A stretch of 64,000 nt of DNA from Lewinellaceae bacterium (GCA_020636195.1 JACJYH010000001.1:310001-374000), one strand, 5' to 3'; positions 7,538 through 16,554 are shown, counted from the first letter of the stretch. Numbers and translations: made by a program. The notes: generated by a model from the letters alone, not told the origin.

Positions 7538-8932
7538 ATGAAAAGCTTACCAATGAATAAAAAAATTTCCTTTTTAGGGCTTGGGACTTATACAGTATTA
7601 TTAATATTGTCTATCGTCTTTTTCAAAGAAAGGGCTGCCTTTGTGGATATTGCCTTCCATATATTTTACATAATAAAGGATAATGACTTTGCCATACAAA
7701 ATCATCGATTCATCGCATTTTTCACCCAATTGTTTCCTTTATTTTCATCAAAGATGGGTTTTGGTCTTTCAAATATCATGAAGCTGTACTCATCGTCATT
7801 CATCGTTTTGAATATCATCATTTTTGCATTTCTGAGTTACATCTTAAGGCTTTGGAAATTTGCACTTATCCTGATTTTAATGAATACCGTCATGGTATCA
7901 CATACATTTTATTGGATTCAGTCCGAACTTCAGCAAGGGTTATCGCTATTGATCTTATATTTTAGTCTGGCTTACTATCAATCGCATTCCGAATGTACTG
8001 ATTTTCAAAAATATTCAATTTTTTCCTTTTTGCAAGTATTGCTTTTTGCATTGGTATTTTCCCACCCAATGTTATTATTTCCTTTTGCATTCATTACATT
8101 TTATTTTATGATGTCTGAGTCAAAACAGTATCTATTTTGGGGTTCTGGGCTCATTTCATATGCATTGATGTACGGTATCAAATTATTGTTTTTTAAAACA
8201 GCCTATGATTCATCTACCTCCTTGAGTGGTATAACAAATCTAAAAAATTCACTACCACATTTTTTTGATCTCCCATCAAACAAATTATTTGTACAATATT
8301 GTATCCATGACTACCACTTTCTAATTTTATTCTTTTTATTGGTCTGTGGCTTTTATTTATACCGAAAATCCTTGATTCGATTGTCTTTGGTTGTCATGTT
8401 TTTTATGGGTTATATAATTCTCATCAATGCTTCATATCCAAATGGTGCTGATCAATTTTATATCGAAAATTTGTATTTACCGCTCTCAATATTCGTATTA
8501 TTTCCACTTGTTTTTGAAGTATTGGACTTTGTAAACCCAAAATATTTGGTACCGATGATATGTATTCTTCTCTTGCTAAGAATTTCGAATATATATGCAA
8601 GTCATGAAATCTACACCAATCGGATTGCTACTTTAGAAGAGATAATAGAAAACAATGCCTTGCAATCAGATAAAAAGATTATCACAGCTGAAACTAAACC
8701 ACTGATCGATAAACTGCTGATGACATGGGGAACACCTTATGAAATCTGGCTACTATCAACGCTGAAAACAGGGCAAGGTGCTTCCATCGTGATATCTGAT
8801 AATGTAAAGGAATTAGAATGGGTGCTTCCCTACAATAAGAAATTTGTAACTAAATGGGGCGTATTTGATTATTCAGAATTGCCGAGACAATACTTTATAT
8901 TCAATGATACGACCTATTACCACATCAAATAG
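7538..8932 (+). CDS. Hypothetical multi-pass membrane protein
   Basis: A membrane protein of about 464 residues with roughly ten to twelve hydrophobic helices (for example 'YTVLLILSIVFF', 'FALILILMNTVMV', 'YLVPMICILLLLRI') and a soluble C-terminal portion of about 100 residues. ATG 7538 is preferred because GGAG precedes it at 7532-7535. The frame is open back to TTG 7454, which would add 28 charged residues, and another ATG lies at 7553. The layout (many helices, a short loop 'RAAFVDIAFHIFYIIKDNDF' after the first helix, soluble tail) recalls GT-C-type glycosyltransferases or O-antigen-ligase-like proteins, but no diagnostic motif was confirmed. Function unknown. Confidence 0.75.
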   Translation: MKSLPMNKKISFLGLGTYTVLLILSIVFFKERAAFVDIAFHIFYIIKDNDFAIQNHRFIAFFTQLFPLFSSKMGFGLSNIMKLYSSSFIVLNIIIFAFLSYILRLWKFALILILMNTVMVSHTFYWIQSELQQGLSLLILYFSLAYYQSHSECTDFQKYSIFSFLQVLLFALVFSHPMLLFPFAFITFYFMMSESKQYLFWGSGLISYALMYGIKLLFFKTAYDSSTSLSGITNLKNSLPHFFDLPSNKLFVQYCIHDYHFLILFFLLVCGFYLYRKSLIRLSLVVMFFMGYIILINASYPNGADQFYIENLYLPLSIFVLFPLVFEVLDFVNPKYLVPMICILLLLRISNIYASHEIYTNRIATLEEIIENNALQSDKKIITAETKPLIDKLLMTWGTPYEIWLLSTLKTGQGASIVISDNVKELEWVLPYNKKFVTKWGVFDYSELPRQYFIFNDTTYYHIK

Positions 8933-9052
8933 AAGTAATAATTGACCTAAAAACATGGTTTCGTTAATTTTTTAATCAGTACCTAGCTTTTACACAGAGA
9001 AAGTTGATGCTTCATCTGAATGATATGATGGTACTACACCAAGTAAATTACC

Positions 9053-10306
9053 TTACGAACCTATAATATCTGTAAATATCTGACAAAAATGATAAACATC
9101 TTCAAATGAATTGTACAATGGAGCTGGCGCAATCCTGATGACATCCGGTTCCCTCCAGTCTGCTATCACACCATGTCTGATGAGTGCGTCAAAAACAGAT
9201 TTATCCTTTTCCGACATTTGAATGGATAGCTGGCTTCCGCGTTCTTCATCTTTCAGCGGTGTGATTATTGTATATTTTTTGGACTTAGTCCCAAGCAAAT
9301 CCAAGCAGAATTGCGTCAACTGAAGTGATTTTTGTCGCAATCTTTGCATTCCGGCCTCTTCAAAAATGTCCAGGGATGACTTAATGGCGGCCATAGAAAG
9401 AATAGGAGGATTGCTAAGCTGCCATCCTTCAGCGGTTTTGATCGGATCAAATTCAGGTCCCATTTTGAACCTAATCGTTTTATTTTGTCCCCACCAACCC
9501 GCGAATCTATTTAAGGATAAATCATCATGATGTTTTTCATGAATGAAGCAACCTGATAGACTTCCAGGCCCGGAATTGAGATATTTATATGAACACCACA
9601 CCGCAAAATCCACATTTGCATCATGTAAATTCAATGTAACATTACCGGCAGCATGCGCTAAGTCAAACCCAACAGCACAACCATGCTTTTTTGCCAATGA
9701 TGTGATAAAAGGTATGTCGTACACTTGTCCCGAATAATAATTGACTCCTCCTATTAGCACCAAAGCAATCTCATCTCCATGTGTATGTATGATGTGTTCT
9801 ATGGTTTCTCTTGATACGTATTCTGTACCTTCATCAGGAGAGAGTTCTATCATTCCTTCCGGACCATATCCATGAAAATGCAACTGGCTTAAAATTGCGT
9901 ATCGATCTGATGGAAACAAGGAATAATCCACTAAAATTTTATATTTTGTCTTTGTAGGTCTGTAAAATGTCACCATCATCAAGTGTATATTGACGGTGAG
10001 GCTATTCATGACTACTACTTCACTAGGTTTTCCTCCTACTATATTTGCCATCTGTTGAGTCAGTATTTCATGGTAGGGCAACCATGGGTTTTTAGCGTGT
10101 AAATGCCCCTCAACTCCTAGATGTCTCCAATCCTCTAACTCCTGATCAATATACTGTGGTGTTTGTTTTGGCATCAAGCCTAGGCTATTCCCACAGAGAT
10201 ATATACTATCCTTGCCATCGATTTGAGGAATAAAAAAATAATTTCTAAATTTAGCCAACACATCTTCTCGATCCAAAGTTTGTGCCTGGTTTAAATCCTG
10301 CTCCAT
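9053..10306 (-). CDS. kynU: Kynureninase
   Basis: A 417-residue PLP enzyme (normal family length) that hydrolyses kynurenine to anthranilate, or 3-hydroxykynurenine to 3-hydroxyanthranilate, plus alanine in tryptophan catabolism. Family landmarks are 'IYLCGNSLGLMPKQT' near the N-terminus, the 'VVVMNSLTVNIHLMM' cofactor-phosphate region, 'GFDLAHAAGNVTLNLHD' with the PLP-binding Asp, and 'WCSYKYLNSGPG' with the Schiff-base lysine at about residue 241. The 'RFAGWWGQNKTIRFKM' segment is also typical. Start ATG 10306 places the usual short leader before 'DVLAKFRNYFFIPQ'. No other kynurenine-pathway gene is in the window, so the enzyme stands alone here; the gene may serve NAD synthesis or tryptophan breakdown with genes elsewhere. 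Confidence 0.96.
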   Translation of the reverse strand: MEQDLNQAQTLDREDVLAKFRNYFFIPQIDGKDSIYLCGNSLGLMPKQTPQYIDQELEDWRHLGVEGHLHAKNPWLPYHEILTQQMANIVGGKPSEVVVMNSLTVNIHLMMVTFYRPTKTKYKILVDYSLFPSDRYAILSQLHFHGYGPEGMIELSPDEGTEYVSRETIEHIIHTHGDEIALVLIGGVNYYSGQVYDIPFITSLAKKHGCAVGFDLAHAAGNVTLNLHDANVDFAVWCSYKYLNSGPGSLSGCFIHEKHHDDLSLNRFAGWWGQNKTIRFKMGPEFDPIKTAEGWQLSNPPILSMAAIKSSLDIFEEAGMQRLRQKSLQLTQFCLDLLGTKSKKYTIITPLKDEERGSQLSIQMSEKDKSVFDALIRHGVIADWREPDVIRIAPAPLYNSFEDVYHFCQIFTDIIGS

Positions 10307-10399
10307 CTTACATCTTTATAATGGCAAATGTAGCTAACCTATATCTACTACACTAAAAGAAGCTGAATTTAATTTGTAAAAAATGTAATTTGCGATAAA

Positions 10400-11206
10400 C
10401 TACCAGATATGTTTTGCCTCCAGTTTGATGTGTTCCCCGTAAAAGTTTTTTGCAGTTTGCTCAAAAGAGTCCGTGTAATCAGAGACATAAAAGTGTTCAG
10501 CCACATCATTGTTTGACCGTAATAAATTCTCTCGAAATAGCATTTCATGAACACTATTAGCTACCACATCTGTAGAGTCTAAGATATCTACTTTTCCACC
10601 ATAGAATTGATTTATTTCGGGTTTTATCAGCGGATAATGGGTACATGCCAGTAGGAGTGCGTCGATATTTTCTAGTTCGGGATGGGATAAATAGCTGTCA
10701 ATCACTGATGCGCTGATATTTCCGGAATAAAAACCTTCTTCGATCATGGGTGCGAGAAGTGGTGTAGCAATTTGATTGACTTTGATCCTTTGGTTGTAGT
10801 TTTTTATTTTGTTTTTATATATCGATGAATTGATGGTCGCCTTTGTGGCAATGACACCTACATTTTTATATCCTCCATTCACAACAGATTGTACAAGAGG
10901 ATCCACCACATTGACAAAGAGTACCTTCCCTTCAAAAAAATCCAATAGTACATCATACGCTGCCGATGAAGCAGTATTGCATGCAATGACGATCATTTTG
11001 CATTGTTGCTCCATGAGAAATTTGCATATCTTCAGTGAGTAGTACCTGATGGCATCAGCAGACTTATCACCATAAGGGAGATGGATGGTATCTCCAAAGT
11101 AAATAATAGATTCATGAGGCAATGCATGACGAATGGCATTGGCAACTGTCAAGCCACCAATGCCACTGTCAAATATTCCAATAGGCTGTTCAGCCAGATG
11201 CTTCAT
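10400..11206 (-). CDS. murI: Glutamate racemase
   Basis: A 268-residue enzyme that interconverts L- and D-glutamate to supply peptidoglycan synthesis. Motifs: 'IGIFDSGIGGLTV' (residues 9-21, with the Asp-Ser pair), 'FGDTIHLPYGDKS', the first catalytic cysteine C76 in 'VIACNTASS', and the second, C188, in 'LLACTHYPL'. Length and motif spacing are normal. It follows two OmpH/Skp-like genes by only 12 bp on the same strand, a gene order common in Bacteroidota, so it is probably co-transcribed as an envelope-biogenesis unit. Confidence 0.96.
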   Translation of the reverse strand: MKHLAEQPIGIFDSGIGGLTVANAIRHALPHESIIYFGDTIHLPYGDKSADAIRYYSLKICKFLMEQQCKMIVIACNTASSAAYDVLLDFFEGKVLFVNVVDPLVQSVVNGGYKNVGVIATKATINSSIYKNKIKNYNQRIKVNQIATPLLAPMIEEGFYSGNISASVIDSYLSHPELENIDALLLACTHYPLIKPEINQFYGGKVDILDSTDVVANSVHEMLFRENLLRSNNDVAEHFYVSDYTDSFEQTAKNFYGEHIKLEAKHIW

Positions 11207-11218
11207 ATATCTACACTA

Positions 11219-11725
11219 TCAAAGCGTGATACCTAATTTTGCGGCTACAGCTTTAGTGACATTATTAGATGGATCAGCATATAAGACCAAGCCCATCGCT
11301 TCGTCAAAGATATACATGTATCCCATCTCAGCAGCCACATCTTTTATAGCTTGATTGACCTTTTGTTCTATTGGGCCTAAAAGCTCCGTTGTTTTATCAG
11401 CAACTTCTTTTTGGCTAGATTGCTCAAACTTCATGATGCTTTCTTCTTCGACCTTGAGGGCAGCGGCTTGTTTTTCTATTTCCACAGGTGCCAACTCGCC
11501 ACTTTGTTGCTTTGCTTGTAATGTCTGATATTTGGCTTGAAGAGTCTGCACCATATCTTGACCTTTCTTTGTGATCATATTTTTCATGTCTTCTATGACA
11601 GAATTGGCTTGCTTTACTTCAGGCATAGCGGCCATAATTTCTTGTGAATTGAGATACGCTATTTTCTGCGCTTGAAGACCAATGGTGCAAAACAAAAGCC
11701 CAATAAAAATAATAAATTTACTCAT
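11219..11725 (-). CDS. OmpH/Skp-family periplasmic chaperone (second copy)
   Basis: A 168-residue protein with a cleavable signal peptide ('FIIFIGLLFCTIGLQAQK'). A conserved N-terminal strand follows ('IAYLNSQEIMAAMPEV'), then a long charged helical hairpin (about 45-115) and a C-terminal strand 'LGITL'. Skp/OmpH proteins are trimeric jellyfish-shaped chaperones that carry unfolded outer-membrane proteins through the periplasm to BamA. It lies 12 bp upstream of murI and 32 bp downstream of a paralogue. The two copies share architecture, but their sequences are clearly diverged. Confidence 0.9.
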   Translation of the reverse strand: MSKFIIFIGLLFCTIGLQAQKIAYLNSQEIMAAMPEVKQANSVIEDMKNMITKKGQDMVQTLQAKYQTLQAKQQSGELAPVEIEKQAAALKVEEESIMKFEQSSQKEVADKTTELLGPIEQKVNQAIKDVAAEMGYMYIFDEAMGLVLYADPSNNVTKAVAAKLGITL

Positions 11726-11757
11726 GTGTTATGAATGGATTATGGTTTTAATAATGA

Positions 11758-12276
11758 TTACTTTATTCCTAATCTTCTTTTGATGTCTCCCGTTTTATCA
11801 TATTCAGGATTTGTAAACAAAAGTCCTGTGGAGCCATCTTTGTCGAAGATTAAATCTATTGCTTTTTCTGCTGCATAATTTTCTATAGCTGCAAATACTT
11901 TATCTTGTATCGGTGATACCAACTCTTGGCGCTTCATAAATAATTCCCCTTCAGGTCCGAATTTTTGTTTTTGAAGCTCTCTGACTTGACTTTCCATTTT
12001 CATAATGTCATCTTCTCTTTTCATTTTGTCTTCAGGAGAAAGTAGAACCTGCTCAGCTTGTAACTTATTATACATGCTCTTCACTTTATCAAACTCTTGC
12101 TGAATTTGTTGTTGCCATTCAGCAGAATATTTATCTAGCTGGGTTTGTGCATCTTCATACTCTTTCATAGATGAGAGGACGTCATTGATATCGACAATCG
12201 CAATTTTTTGAGCACTAAGAGCGAAAGTAAGTCCAATGATTATTGCAAAAACGGATAAAATTCTTGATGTTTTCAT
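11758..12276 (-). CDS. OmpH/Skp-family periplasmic chaperone (first copy)
   Basis: A 172-residue protein with signal peptide ('ILSVFAIIIGLTFALSAQ'), the family's first strand 'KIAIVDINDVLSSMKEY', a Lys/Glu/Gln-rich helical hairpin (about 45-115) and a C-terminal 'GDIKRRLGIK'. It is first in the ompH-ompH-murI run. In many Bacteroidota bamA precedes this pair; here the upstream gene is a divergent VanZ-like gene, so bamA must be elsewhere. TATTTTTG on the minus strand (12305-12298), 22 bp before the start, matches the -7 promoter consensus. Confidence 0.9.
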   Translation of the reverse strand: MKTSRILSVFAIIIGLTFALSAQKIAIVDINDVLSSMKEYEDAQTQLDKYSAEWQQQIQQEFDKVKSMYNKLQAEQVLLSPEDKMKREDDIMKMESQVRELQKQKFGPEGELFMKRQELVSPIQDKVFAAIENYAAEKAIDLIFDKDGSTGLLFTNPEYDKTGDIKRRLGIK

Positions 12277-12584
12277 GATGATTTTTTAAAAATGTGACAA
12301 AAATAATATTTTATAATTCAAATCTTTACTTTTATAAACTTCTTATCAAAATTAAAAGTTACTTATCCAATGTGATTCATTCGGAAAAATATTTTGTAAT
12401 ATACTGAAAGAGAATTATTTACTTCCGGACAGTAATATATATTTCTGATTTATTTAACGATTGTTTAACCAAGAAGTTTTCAGTTTTTTACCTTGTGGGT
12501 TAAAAAAATAGCCAGATTCGTTGTTTTTATTAAAATCAAATGTGGATACAATGCTCACCTATAGCCATTTAAAAAGTAGATTAC
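12277..12584. promoter_or_regulatory. Divergent promoter region between ompH and the VanZ-like gene
   Basis: 308 bp of AT-rich non-coding DNA. The minus strand carries TATTTTTG at 12305-12298, a match to the TAnnTTTG -7 element for the ompH-ompH-murI unit. A TTTG (12322-12319) lies upstream of it at a shorter than usual spacing. On the plus strand no convincing -7 box was found before 12585. No gene or hairpin is evident. Confidence 0.45.
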
Positions 12585-13004
12585 ATGAAATTGAAATCTA
12601 AAATCTCTAAAATTGTGCATTCATTCACTTCAACTCAATGGAAATTATTCAGTGTGGTTTGGACAATTATTCTCCTTTTTCTATCCCTGTTGTCTTCACA
12701 ACAAGCTTCAAAACTCAGCATTGATCTGATCGGCTTCGATAAATTGGCACATCTCATCTTTTACTGTATTCTTTGTTTTTCATGGATGATGGCATTAGTG
12801 CCCTTTAAATATAAGCACTTTGTAATCTTTACCGCGATTGTTACACTTGGAATAATGGTAGAATTTGCTCAATTGAGGATGGGAAAGGGTCGTTCCTATG
12901 AATATTATGATATGCTAGCGAACACAGCAGGTACTTTAATGGGTATTTATTTATTTGGAAAGTTGTCTCATAATATAAGGAACGAAGCCATTCCATCAAA
13001 TTGA
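12585..13004 (+). CDS. VanZ-like family membrane protein
   Basis: A 139-residue inner-membrane protein with four predicted helices: about 21-38 ('LFSVVWTIILLFLSLLSS'), 50-65, 70-88 and 104-124. The conserved 'DKLAHLIFYCILCFSWM' and 'EFAQLRMGKGRSYEYYDMLA' segments mark the VanZ-like family, where D-x-x-x-H in helix 2 and the R-x-x-x-x-x-D-x-x-A loop are typical. VanZ itself gives low-level teicoplanin resistance by an unclear mechanism; most chromosomal members have no known role. It is probably a single-gene unit. Confidence 0.88.
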   Translation: MKLKSKISKIVHSFTSTQWKLFSVVWTIILLFLSLLSSQQASKLSIDLIGFDKLAHLIFYCILCFSWMMALVPFKYKHFVIFTAIVTLGIMVEFAQLRMGKGRSYEYYDMLANTAGTLMGIYLFGKLSHNIRNEAIPSN

Positions 13005-13288
13005 TACTCACACACACCAAAAGTCTTTTATTTGCATCATACAAGTATAGTTTCTGGAAGTTGTTTTATAATCGAGTCGTACGAAGCCAAAAGGGTAAAA
13101 CTCAAAGATCAACATTCCCGGGAAGAGTGGCAAAGGTGTTTTAAAAATTTTTTACAAAAATTTTTGGTTTATTGATAGATTTCGTGCACCTTTACCTTTT
13201 AAATGAGAGCCCTTTTGCGGTTTTGACTGGCATCCGGAGACTTATAATGGACTTTTATTATTTAAAAATTTTTATTAATTAACGCCTT

Positions 13289-14206
13289 ATGTTTAAAGAA
13301 TTAGAAATTTCATCCATGGGAATATTAAGCGTCCTTATATTTTTGACGCTTCTAACCATCGGTTTGGTCTATTTTTTCAAGAGGAAGTACAATTCTTACA
13401 CAGTAGATGGACTTAGGGATGCCAATATGGACTCCAAATCTACTACTGCGAGTTCAAGGGTTAAATTTCCTGAAGTAGATATTTTCAAAAACTCCAGCAG
13501 CTTCTTCAACTATGGTATGATGGCGTCTATGCTTATGGCATTGATATTCATGGGTTGGACCACATATGAAAAAGCCATAAAAGTGGATCTTTCAGATTTA
13601 GTTTTAGAAGAAGAAATAGAGGTAGAAGTACCTAGAACAGCGGAACCACCGCCACCACCACCACCGCCACCACCGCCAGTCATTGAAGAGGTGCCTGATA
13701 CAGAGGTGATAGAAGAAGAGGTAAAATTTGAAAGCCAAGAAATAACCACGGAGACGAAAGTGGAAGCTCCTGTTGAAGAGAAAAAAGTGGCTCCGCCGCC
13801 GCCGCCACCACCACCACCAAAGAAGGCGGAACCTGAAGAAATTTTCAAAATCGTTGAGCAAATGCCGCGTTTTCCGGGATGTGAAGACAAAGGAACGGAT
13901 AAGGAAAAAGATGAATGTGCTAAGACTCTTATGTTGCAATACATCTATAAAAATTTGAAGTATCCTGCCATTGCAAGAGAAAACGGTGTAGAAGGTCAGG
14001 TAGTACTCCAATTTGTTGTGGACAGAGAAGGTAAAATATCCGAAACAAAAATCATGAGGGATATAGGCGCCGGATGTGGAGCCGCAGCAGAATCTGTTGT
14101 TCTTGGAATGAACGATATGCCACAAAGATGGACGCCTGGAAAACAAAGAGGTAGACCGGTAAAAGTTCTTTACACATTACCTGTGAAATTTAAATTGGAA
14201 GGGTAA
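13289..14206 (+). CDS. TonB-family energy transducer, paralogue 1
   Basis: A 305-residue protein. Helix 1 is at about 10-30 ('GILSVLIFLTLLTIGLVYFF') and helix 2 at about 75-93 ('YGMMASMLMALIFMGW'). Two proline blocks follow (about 118-130 and 168-177) that span the periplasm, and residues about 185-305 form a TonB C-terminal domain ('YPAIARENGVEGQVVLQFVV', 'RWTPGKQRGRPVKVLYTLPV'). TonB passes proton-motive energy from the inner membrane to outer-membrane SusC/TonB-dependent receptors. The extra N-terminal helix and the 'RFPGCEDKGTDKEKDECAK' insert (about 193-211) are Bacteroidota features. A second copy lies 1 kb downstream with an almost identical C-terminal third. No ExbB/ExbD gene is in the window. 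Confidence 0.93.
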   Translation: MFKELEISSMGILSVLIFLTLLTIGLVYFFKRKYNSYTVDGLRDANMDSKSTTASSRVKFPEVDIFKNSSSFFNYGMMASMLMALIFMGWTTYEKAIKVDLSDLVLEEEIEVEVPRTAEPPPPPPPPPPPVIEEVPDTEVIEEEVKFESQEITTETKVEAPVEEKKVAPPPPPPPPPKKAEPEEIFKIVEQMPRFPGCEDKGTDKEKDECAKTLMLQYIYKNLKYPAIARENGVEGQVVLQFVVDREGKISETKIMRDIGAGCGAAAESVVLGMNDMPQRWTPGKQRGRPVKVLYTLPVKFKLEG

Positions 14207-15232
14207 TTTCCAATCCTGAAGTTTTAAGAAGGTAAAAGTAATTTTTAAGCACTTTTTGTTTCTTGCTTTTTGCACAACAATTTGCAATTCAAGCAAGTAA
14301 ACTTAAATTTGTGGTTGCAGCTTTAAAGTCTGTGATCATGGCTTACATCGTAACATTGCTAATTATTTACCTGCCAGAATGTTGGAGTGAGATCATTGGG
14401 TTGAATTTCTCAGGGAGAAATAAATGTTGATTTGAATTAAAAATTCTTTGAGTAAAATCAATATATTTTTCTGTTGAACATGCTGCATTTCTTAGATTTT
14501 CTATATTTTTCGGAGATGGATGTATTTAAATTCATTCCCCATTATTCGAAAGTGGATACAATGCATTTGAAACCATTAACTCATCAAGCATTCAGTTTAC
14601 TGATAATTAAGTCTGTTCATCTTTGATCAATTATGATGCATGACTTTGATGTTTAATTAATTAAAACGAGCAAGAAATGTAATTTCGCATTCCAGGTAAC
14701 CTACGATGATCACTTTTTTCTTGCCTTAGCTTGGTTTGTTTACTATATTTTATTGACGTTCTGCAGCATTCAATAACAGTATGAAACCACTCTTTTGCAT
14801 GCTTATTTAATATTGAATTATAGATTTATCTATTACACTCTTTTAAGCATGAAGCTAAAATTAGTACACCAAGGTTATTACTCCATTGTGCAAAATTCGG
14901 TAGCCGCTTCATTTTGAGCCAAAGTTTTCGATTCAAGAATTTTATAGCAATTAATGAGGCATTAGTATGAAAGGGTGAGCATATTGTTAATATGCACCAC
15001 CACCATTCTTCATGTAACTAGTTAAAATACCTATCCTTTTTCTTGGATAAACGTAAAAGCATATCCTGTTAGACAATATTTGTTTGTAGCCATTCAAGCA
15101 CACTGCTGTGTTGAATATAAATTGTTAAACATCCAACAAGAATTGAATAACAACATGTTACAATGAAATAATAACCCTAGACTGATTGAATTCTAAACCT
15201 TATTCATTAACATTTTTAAAAATTATCGCCTT
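14207..15232. other. 1-kb empty spacer between the two TonB paralogues
   Basis: AT-rich DNA with no open frame longer than about 60 codons on either strand. The longest ATG frame I noted (14338) encodes only 30 codons. No tRNA-like T-loop, strong hairpin or long repeat was seen. The last 30 bp before 15233 resemble the leader of paralogue 1: both have 'CGCCTTATGTTTAAAGAA' across the start. The spacer is long for this gene-dense window and may be the remains of a gene lost after the TonB duplication, or a regulatory region. Confidence 0.5.
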
Positions 15233-16144
15233 ATGTTTAAAGAATTAGAAGTTTCCGGTGCCGGAATACTGAGCTTACTTATTATTTTGACAATTATTAC
15301 AAGTGGTTTAATCTATTATTTCAAGAGGAAATACAACTCATACACTGTAGATAGTCTCAAAGATGCCAATAAAGGCACCAAATCATCTACTGCAAGCTCA
15401 AGAGTTAAATTTCCCGAAGTAGATATTTACAAAAACTCCAGCAGCTTCTTCAACTTCGGTATGCTGGCATCCATTTTAATTAGTTTGGCTTTTATGGGTT
15501 GGACTTCTTTTCAAAAAGTTATAAAAGTAGAATTTCCAGAAATGGTTTTTTATGACGAAATGGAGATTGAAATACCCAGAATTGCTAACCAGTCACCACC
15601 TCCACCACCACCTCCGCCTTTGATTGAAGAGGTGCCCAATACTGAAGTTATTGAAGACAACGTGATATTCAATAGCAACGAAATAACGCAGGAAATCCCG
15701 GTTGAAGCACCTGTAGAATTAAAGAAACAATCACCACCAGTGCCGCCACCACCACCAAAGAAGGCGGAACCTGAGGAAATTTTCAAAATCGTTGAGCAAA
15801 TGCCTCGTTTTCCGGGATGTGAAGACAAAGGAACGGATAAGGAAAAAGATGAATGTGCTAAGACTCTTATGTTGCAATACATCTATAATACTTTGAAGTA
15901 TCCTGCCATTGCAAGAGAAAACGGTGTGGAAGGTCAGGTGGTACTACAATTTGTAGTGGACAGAGAAGGCAAAATAACCGAAACAAAAATCATGCGGGAT
16001 ATAGGTGCCGGATGTGGAGCCGCAGCAGAATCTGTCGTCCTTGGGATGAACGATATGCCACAAAGATGGACGCCTGGAAAACAAAGAGGAAGACCAGTAA
16101 AAGTGCTTTACACATTACCTGTGAAATTTAAATTAGAAGGGTAG
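15233..16144 (+). CDS. TonB-family energy transducer, paralogue 2
   Basis: A 303-residue paralogue of the gene at 13289, with the same layout: helix 1 at about 10-30, 'YNSYTVDSLKDANKGTKSS', helix 2 at about 74-94, two proline blocks and a TonB C-terminal domain. The last 129 residues differ from paralogue 1 at only about three positions, whereas the N-terminal half is clearly diverged, including different acidic and proline linkers. This suggests the receptor-facing domain is held constant while the membrane and ExbB-facing parts differ, or that gene conversion has homogenised the 3' ends. A terminator follows at 16162-16198. Confidence 0.93.
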   Translation: MFKELEVSGAGILSLLIILTIITSGLIYYFKRKYNSYTVDSLKDANKGTKSSTASSRVKFPEVDIYKNSSSFFNFGMLASILISLAFMGWTSFQKVIKVEFPEMVFYDEMEIEIPRIANQSPPPPPPPPLIEEVPNTEVIEDNVIFNSNEITQEIPVEAPVELKKQSPPVPPPPPKKAEPEEIFKIVEQMPRFPGCEDKGTDKEKDECAKTLMLQYIYNTLKYPAIARENGVEGQVVLQFVVDREGKITETKIMRDIGAGCGAAAESVVLGMNDMPQRWTPGKQRGRPVKVLYTLPVKFKLEG

Positions 16145-16161
16145 TACTTTTTTTGAATTTC

Positions 16162-16199
16162 AAAAAGGTCTAAAATTTTATAAGTTTTAGACCTTTTTT
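16162..16199 (+). terminator. Rho-independent terminator after TonB paralogue 2
   Basis: A 14-bp stem AAAAAGGTCTAAAA (16162-16175) pairs perfectly with TTTTAGACCTTTTT (16185-16198) over a 9-nt loop. It ends in a run of six T, and could also act on the opposite strand because of its A-run. Confidence 0.85.
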
Positions 16200-16232
16200 G
16201 TTGATTATTAGTGCAATATTAAAAATTTAGTC

Positions 16233-16240
16233 TATTTTTG
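16233..16240 (+). promoter_or_regulatory. Candidate -7 promoter element (TATTTTTG) of rpsU
   Basis: TATTTTTG fits the Bacteroidota -7 consensus TAnnTTTG. It lies 39 bp before the rpsU ATG and directly after a terminator, which is where a promoter for a single highly expressed ribosomal gene is expected. No clear -33 TTTG was found at the usual distance. Confidence 0.5.
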
Positions 16241-16279
16241 CAGTCTTTTTTAAATAGTTATCAAAATCGTATCTTATTT

Positions 16280-16471
16280 ATGCTAATAATTCATGTTAAA
16301 GATGACGAATCTATAGACAGAGCTCTTAAAAGATATAAGAGAAAATTTCAGTCTGTAGGCTTGGTCAAAGAGCTTCGTAATAGAAAGCATTTTGTAAAAC
16401 CATCGGTTGAGAGAAGGAATGAAATTCTTTCAGCAGCATACAGACAGACTAAATTTGGAGATCAAGGGTAA
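16280..16471 (+). CDS. rpsU: 30S ribosomal protein S21
   Basis: A 63-residue basic protein starting 'MLIIHVKDDESIDRALKRYK' and containing 'KFQSVGLVKELRNRKHFVKP', typical of bS21. The frame is open for 14 codons further upstream (16238), but that extension would overlap the promoter and does not match the family start, so ATG 16280 is chosen. S21 helps base-pair the mRNA with the 3' end of 16S rRNA during initiation. In Bacteroidota it is part of the complex that hides the anti-Shine-Dalgarno sequence, which fits the weak ribosome-binding sites across this window. It is a single-gene unit between two terminators. Confidence 0.96.
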   Translation: MLIIHVKDDESIDRALKRYKRKFQSVGLVKELRNRKHFVKPSVERRNEILSAAYRQTKFGDQG

Positions 16472-16505
16472 TTCCCTTTACATAAATACCCATTTTTGCC
16501 GGCAT

Positions 16506-16554
16506 AAAATAAAGTAATCTTATAGAAAGTGTATAAGATTGCTTTATTTTTATA
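16506..16554 (+). terminator. Terminator after rpsU
   Basis: A 19-base arm (16506-16524) pairs with 16532-16550 with one G-U wobble and a 7-nt loop. The right arm ends in TTTT and the following sequence is TATAATTTTC. The hairpin is long and isolated, 34 bp after the rpsU stop. Confidence 0.8.

Noticed and set aside
13510..14146. Minus-strand frames of 144 and 180 codons with Gly- or Trp-rich runs
   Set aside because: They are antisense reads of the poly-proline codons of TonB paralogue 1.
14207..15232. Search for a tRNA or mobile-element remnant in the TonB spacer
   Set aside because: No cloverleaf, T-loop, inverted terminal repeats or transposase remnant was found by eye. A 13-base match to 12541-12553 (GTGGATACAATGC) is too short to mean anything.
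16238..16279. Longer start for ribosomal protein S21
   Set aside because: The extra 14 codons overlap the -7 element and do not fit the family N-terminus.
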